Of a DNA stretch of 64,000 bases, positions 60,644 through 64,000 are shown piece by piece. A program made the position numbers and the translations under genes. The stretch's first letter is position 1. Every line of letters begins with the position of its first letter. The stretch comes from Rhodobacterales bacterium LSUCC0387 (lineage in GTDB: Bacteria > Pseudomonadota > Alphaproteobacteria > Rhodobacterales > Rhodobacteraceae): the NCBI GenBank assembly GCA_015689775.1, contig WVSR01000004.1, positions 62,001 through 126,000 of the forward strand, written 5' to 3'. The notes beneath the pieces are model-generated. The model was not told the DNA's origin. It made no database searches and saw nothing but the letters and a program-made list of their open reading frames with translations.

Positions 60644-61081
60644 TCAAACCTCGATACTTGCGACCATGCGCAAGGCCTGCGCTGCTTCTGCGCCTTTCTT
60701 CACGAAATGATCATGATAGAAATCATGATGCAACGCATGCTCGTGAAAATGATGCGGGGTTAGCGATACGGAATAGGTGGGAATGCCTGTTTCTAACTGC
60801 GCTTGCATCAGCCCATCAACCACCGCAGCGGCCACAAAATCATGGCGGTAAATGCCCCCATCCACCACCAATGCGGCGCAGACAATCGCATCAACCTTAC
60901 CAGAGGTGCCCAGTTTCTTTGCCAAGAGTGGCATTTCAAACGCGCCGGGCACATCATAGGCCATCAGGTTATATGCCTGACCTGATGCTTTCATATCAGC
61001 TTCAAAACCAACCAAGGCTTGGTTGACAATATCGCCGTGCCAATTTGCTTTGATAAAAGCGATGTTCAGCGTTTTCGTCAT
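60644..61081 (-). CDS. ribH: 6,7-dimethyl-8-ribityllumazine synthase (type II, RibH2-like)
   Basis: 145 residues from ATG 61081, preceded at good distance by AAAGGA; an ATG at 61090 abuts that box. It has the catalytic His region VVDGGIYRHDFVAAAVV and HHFHEHALHHDFYHDHFVKKG, the His-rich tail typical of RibH2 decameric enzymes. It makes the riboflavin precursor. It is expressed under an FMN riboswitch with no other rib gene nearby. Confidence 0.94.
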   Translation of the reverse strand: MTKTLNIAFIKANWHGDIVNQALVGFEADMKASGQAYNLMAYDVPGAFEMPLLAKKLGTSGKVDAIVCAALVVDGGIYRHDFVAAAVVDGLMQAQLETGIPTYSVSLTPHHFHEHALHHDFYHDHFVKKGAEAAQALRMVASIEV

Positions 61082-61181
61082 TTGGGTCATCCTTTCTAAA
61101 GACCAAGGTGCCCAAGGCGATCGTGAGCACGCGACCGCGCCTGCACAAGGGACACGCCCCGCGCAACCGCAAAACACGGCT

Positions 61182-61310
<129 letters not shown>

Positions 61311-61387
61311 ACAGTAGAAGTAATCAACCAAAGGCTGCAGTGCAAGATGCGAATGCGCCGCATCGATGCGCGCTTGCGTCTCAGGCG

Positions 61388-62515
61388 TCAATCTTCGGCC
61401 TGCGCATCGGCACGACTTTTGCCAGAGGCATCCAACGCCAAAACCGAGGCCATCAGCCCATCAACTTCGCCATCCAAAACTCCTTGGGTGTCAGAGGTTT
61501 CAAAACCTGTGCGCAGGTCTTTAACCATTTGATAAGGATGTAAAACATAAGACCGAATTTGATTTCCCCAACCCGCTTCACCTTTGGCCTCATGGGCCGC
61601 ATTGATCTCGGCGTTGCGGCGATCAAGCTCCATCTGATAGAGGCGCGATTTCAGCGCCTTCATCGCGATATCGCGGTTTTGGTGCTGCGATTTTTCCGAA
61701 CTGGTAACCACAATCCCCGTAGGGATGTGGGTGATGCGCACGGCCGAGTCGGTGGTGTTCACGTGCTGCCCCCCTGCCCCTGACGAGCGATAGGTGTCAA
61801 TGCGGATCTCATTCGGGGCCACTTCGATTTCAATATTGTCATCGACCACAGGATATATCCAAACCGAAGAAAAGGACGTATGCCGCCGCGCAGAACTGTC
61901 ATAAGGCGAGATCCGCACCAAACGATGCACACCCGATTCCGATTTCAGCCAGCCATAGGCATTATGCCCAGAGATTTTGTAAACGGCGGATTTGATCCCC
62001 GCTTCTTCCCCGTAAGAGACGGATTGAAGATCAACCTCATATCCCTGTTTTTCGGCCCAACGCACATACATGCGTGCTAACATAGCGGCCCAATCACAGC
62101 TTTCCGTGCCGCCTGCGCCTGCATTGATCTCAAGGAAGCTATCATTGGCGTCCGCCTCGCCGTTCAATAGGGCCTCAAGCTCTTTTGCGGCTGCGGTCTC
62201 GACCAAGGCATACAGGGCGGCTTCAGCCTCTGTTACAATCGCACTGTCACCCTCTTCCTCGCCTAATTCGATGAGGCCAATATTGTCGTCCAGCCCTGAT
62301 TTGATCGCGTCATAGGTGCCAATTTTATCAAGCAGCACCTGACGATCGCGCATCAGCTTTTGCGCCTTTTCAGGATCGTTCCACAGGTCTGGGTGCTCGA
62401 CACGGGCGTTGAACTCCTCCAAGCGGTGCTTGGCGGTGGTTAAATCCATCCGTTGACCGAGCAAATCAAGCGAACGGCGAATTTTGTCGATATTGGATTG
62501 GGTTTCGGCCCGCAT
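61388..62515 (-). CDS. prfB: Peptide chain release factor 2
   Basis: 375 residues in one continuous frame, so no programmed +1 frameshift as in E. coli. The peptidyl-hydrolysis motif is SSGAGGQHVNTTDSAVR; the codon-recognition tripeptide is SPY (ISPYDSSARRHTSF) instead of the usual SPF, a form I believe is common in alphaproteobacteria. It terminates at UAA and UGA. Confidence 0.95.
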   Translation of the reverse strand: MRAETQSNIDKIRRSLDLLGQRMDLTTAKHRLEEFNARVEHPDLWNDPEKAQKLMRDRQVLLDKIGTYDAIKSGLDDNIGLIELGEEEGDSAIVTEAEAALYALVETAAAKELEALLNGEADANDSFLEINAGAGGTESCDWAAMLARMYVRWAEKQGYEVDLQSVSYGEEAGIKSAVYKISGHNAYGWLKSESGVHRLVRISPYDSSARRHTSFSSVWIYPVVDDNIEIEVAPNEIRIDTYRSSGAGGQHVNTTDSAVRITHIPTGIVVTSSEKSQHQNRDIAMKALKSRLYQMELDRRNAEINAAHEAKGEAGWGNQIRSYVLHPYQMVKDLRTGFETSDTQGVLDGEVDGLMASVLALDASGKSRADAQAED

Positions 62516-62601
62516 CAGATACCTGCTCCAAGTGCATCAAAAAATCATCTGGTCGCGGTGATCTAGACCAGCAGCGGAGTGGCTGCAATCCCCGATGGGG
62601 T

Positions 62602-64000
62602 TTAATAGAGCCCGCCTGAGCTAATAGTGCCAAAGCCCGTATCGGTGGGAACCCGTACCGTTTCGCCTGACGAGGTGCGCACATCCGCGCCTTCTTCCAG
62701 CATTACGCCATCAACCTCACCCGGCCCAAAGACGGGCAAATCCGAGGCCATGGCAAACCCGCCATCCACAATGGCCGAGCGCGCACCAACAGGTGGTACT
62801 TCTGCGGCGCGGAAATATTCATAAACCACGTTTTCGCCGCTTTCCTCATCGCCTAGACGCTCGCCAGAAAAGCGATCAATCGGCACAAAGACACCGCCCT
62901 CGGGCACGCGGAACGGGCCGCCACCATATTCTGCCACAGCCTCTTGCATAAACTCTTGGAACACAGGCGCACAGGTGCCGCCGCCAGAGGCGCGGCCAAG
63001 CGATCGCGGCTGGTCATAGCCGATATAGCACCCCGCTACGATATTGGAGGTGAAGCCAACAAACCAAACATCGCGGGCATCATTGGTCGTGCCCGTTTTT
63101 CCTGCGGCAGGCACAGGCAGGTTCACCGCGCGCGCAGCCGTTCCACGCTCAACAACCCCCTCAAGCATCGAGGTGAGTTGAAAGGCGGTAATGGGGTTCA
63201 TGACACGGGCGCGATTGGACACGATCCGCGGCCCCAAGCCCTCAGGTAATGTGTCTCTCCAACAATCGTCACAGGTGCGTTGATCATGGAGATATACTGT
63301 GTTGCCAAACCGATTTTGTACGCGGTCAACAAGGGTGGGCTCCACCCGCTCACCGCCATTGGCAAACATCGCATAGGCCGCAACCATTTTGTAAAGCGTG
63401 CTTTCTTGCGCCCCCAAGGAATTGGCCAAAAATGGCTGCATCTCATCATAAACGCCAAAGCGTTCGGCGTAGCGCACAACGGTCTCCATCCCCACATCCT
63501 GGGCCAAGCGAATGGTCATCAAGTTCCGTGATTGCTCTATCCCTGTGCGAATGGGCGCAGGGCCATAAAACCGATCCGAGGCATTGGTTGGACGCCAAAG
63601 GCCCTCGGGCGTCTCCACCTGAATGGGGGCATCAATTACGATTGTATTGGGGCTGTAGCCACTGTCCAACGCGGCCGCGTAAACAAAGGGTTTAAAGCTT
63701 GATCCGGGCTGCCGCGTAGCTTGGGTGGCGCGGTTAAACACTGAATATTGATAGGAAAAGCCGCCTTGCATCGCCAAAACGCGGCCCGTGTTCACATCCA
63801 TCGCCATAAATGCCCCTTGCACCTCAGGGATTTGACGCAAGGAATAGCGGCCTGACCCCATATCATCCTCAACGGGCCAAACATGGATCACATCCCCACG
63901 CGCAAGCAGGTCATCGGCAGAATTGGCCGCGCTGCCTGTTGTGTCATCTTCACGTAAAGGGCGCGCCCAAGTGACATCATCAGCCAAGATGCGGCCGGTT
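62602..64000 (-). CDS. mrcA: Penicillin-binding protein 1A, class A (partial, 5' end off the right edge)
   Basis: 466 C-terminal residues are present. Transpeptidase motifs: PGSSFKPFVYAAAL (Ser and Lys of SxxK), GIEQSRNLMTIR (SxN-like) and AAGKTGTTNDARDVWFVG (KTG). The part before them (DVIHVWPVEDD, ALRQIPEVQGAFMAMD-like) belongs to the OB-like insert of PBP1A. The glycosyltransferase domain is outside the window. The frame stays open to base 64000. Confidence 0.92.
   Translation of the reverse strand, partial: TGRILADDVTWARPLREDDTTGSAANSADDLLARGDVIHVWPVEDDMGSGRYSLRQIPEVQGAFMAMDVNTGRVLAMQGGFSYQYSVFNRATQATRQPGSSFKPFVYAAALDSGYSPNTIVIDAPIQVETPEGLWRPTNASDRFYGPAPIRTGIEQSRNLMTIRLAQDVGMETVVRYAERFGVYDEMQPFLANSLGAQESTLYKMVAAYAMFANGGERVEPTLVDRVQNRFGNTVYLHDQRTCDDCWRDTLPEGLGPRIVSNRARVMNPITAFQLTSMLEGVVERGTAARAVNLPVPAAGKTGTTNDARDVWFVGFTSNIVAGCYIGYDQPRSLGRASGGGTCAPVFQEFMQEAVAEYGGGPFRVPEGGVFVPIDRFSGERLGDEESGENVVYEYFRAAEVPPVGARSAIVDGGFAMASDLPVFGPGEVDGVMLEEGADVRTSSGETVRVPTDTGFGTISSGGLY

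Noticed and set aside
61388-62515. Programmed +1 frameshift in prfB
   Set aside because: The gene is in one open frame from ATG 62515, and no in-frame TGA with a slippery CTT lies near residue 25.

Overview
The window is about 64 kb of chromosome from an alphaproteobacterium, most likely a member of the Rhodobacterales (Roseobacter/Rhodobacter group). The evidence is gene content and protein style: a bifunctional allantoinase/OHCU decarboxylase, a compact urease operon, a zwf-pgl-pgi operon, a Usg protein, a bactofilin next to an M23 peptidase, a type II lumazine synthase under an FMN riboswitch, and tRNAs with encoded CCA. Genes are dense, often overlap by 4 nt, and use GTG or TTG starts in several places. 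I see no rRNA, CRISPR array, prophage or insertion sequence.

Region 1 (1-13.5 kb) is a purine-nitrogen island. PuuD (urate hydroxylase, cut by the left edge), HiuH, the PuuE-UraD fusion, a ureidoglycine aminohydrolase and ureidoglycolate lyase take urate towards glyoxylate, ammonia and urea. The urease operon ureD-ureA-(small His-rich membrane peptide)-ureB-ureC-ureE-ureF-ureG splits the urea. A LysR regulator sits inside the cluster. A three-gene ABC importer of the NMT1/THI5-like class, substrate unknown, follows behind its own terminator. The step from allantoate to ureidoglycine has no gene in this window. Two kinds of cis-element recur in the island: a 10-bp motif ahead of puuD, hiuH and the aminohydrolase gene, and AT-rich GAT...ATC palindromes ahead of puuE-uraD and ureD.

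Region 2 (13.7-33.6 kb) is core metabolism and information processing: an FAH-family hydrolase, DUF2938, zwf-pgl-pgi behind a perfect 14-bp palindrome, a candidate small RNA, a YqaA-like protein, DsbB, Usg, gyrA, a dead outer-membrane-type gene, trmFO, gluQRS, hisI, a NifU-like protein, an unlisted 40-residue membrane protein, recG, ligA and mnmA.

Region 3 (33.6-36.5 kb) is a decaying and acquired patch. It holds two identical tRNA-Asp genes, a low-GC GFA-family gene, tRNA-Val(TAC), a histidine phosphatase, a broken tRNA-Val copy and an HU-like gene with three in-frame stops.

Region 4 (36.5-64 kb) is mostly housekeeping: lon with a heat-shock-type promoter, tgt, a broken RimK-associated protease gene, a SufT/SufA-like pair, a 2OG-Fe(II) oxygenase, tpiA, a secreted PPC-repeat protein, uvrA, lpd, DUF924, an MFS transporter, queA, a large AsmA-like protein, bcp, DUF455, the M23 peptidase/bactofilin pair, a transaldolase, ribH with its FMN riboswitch, a remnant of an iron-dependent alcohol dehydrogenase, prfB, and the 3' part of a class A penicillin-binding protein gene cut by the right edge. 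Queuosine genes (tgt, queA, gluQRS) and two copies of the tRNA-Asp(GTC) substrate lie within the window.
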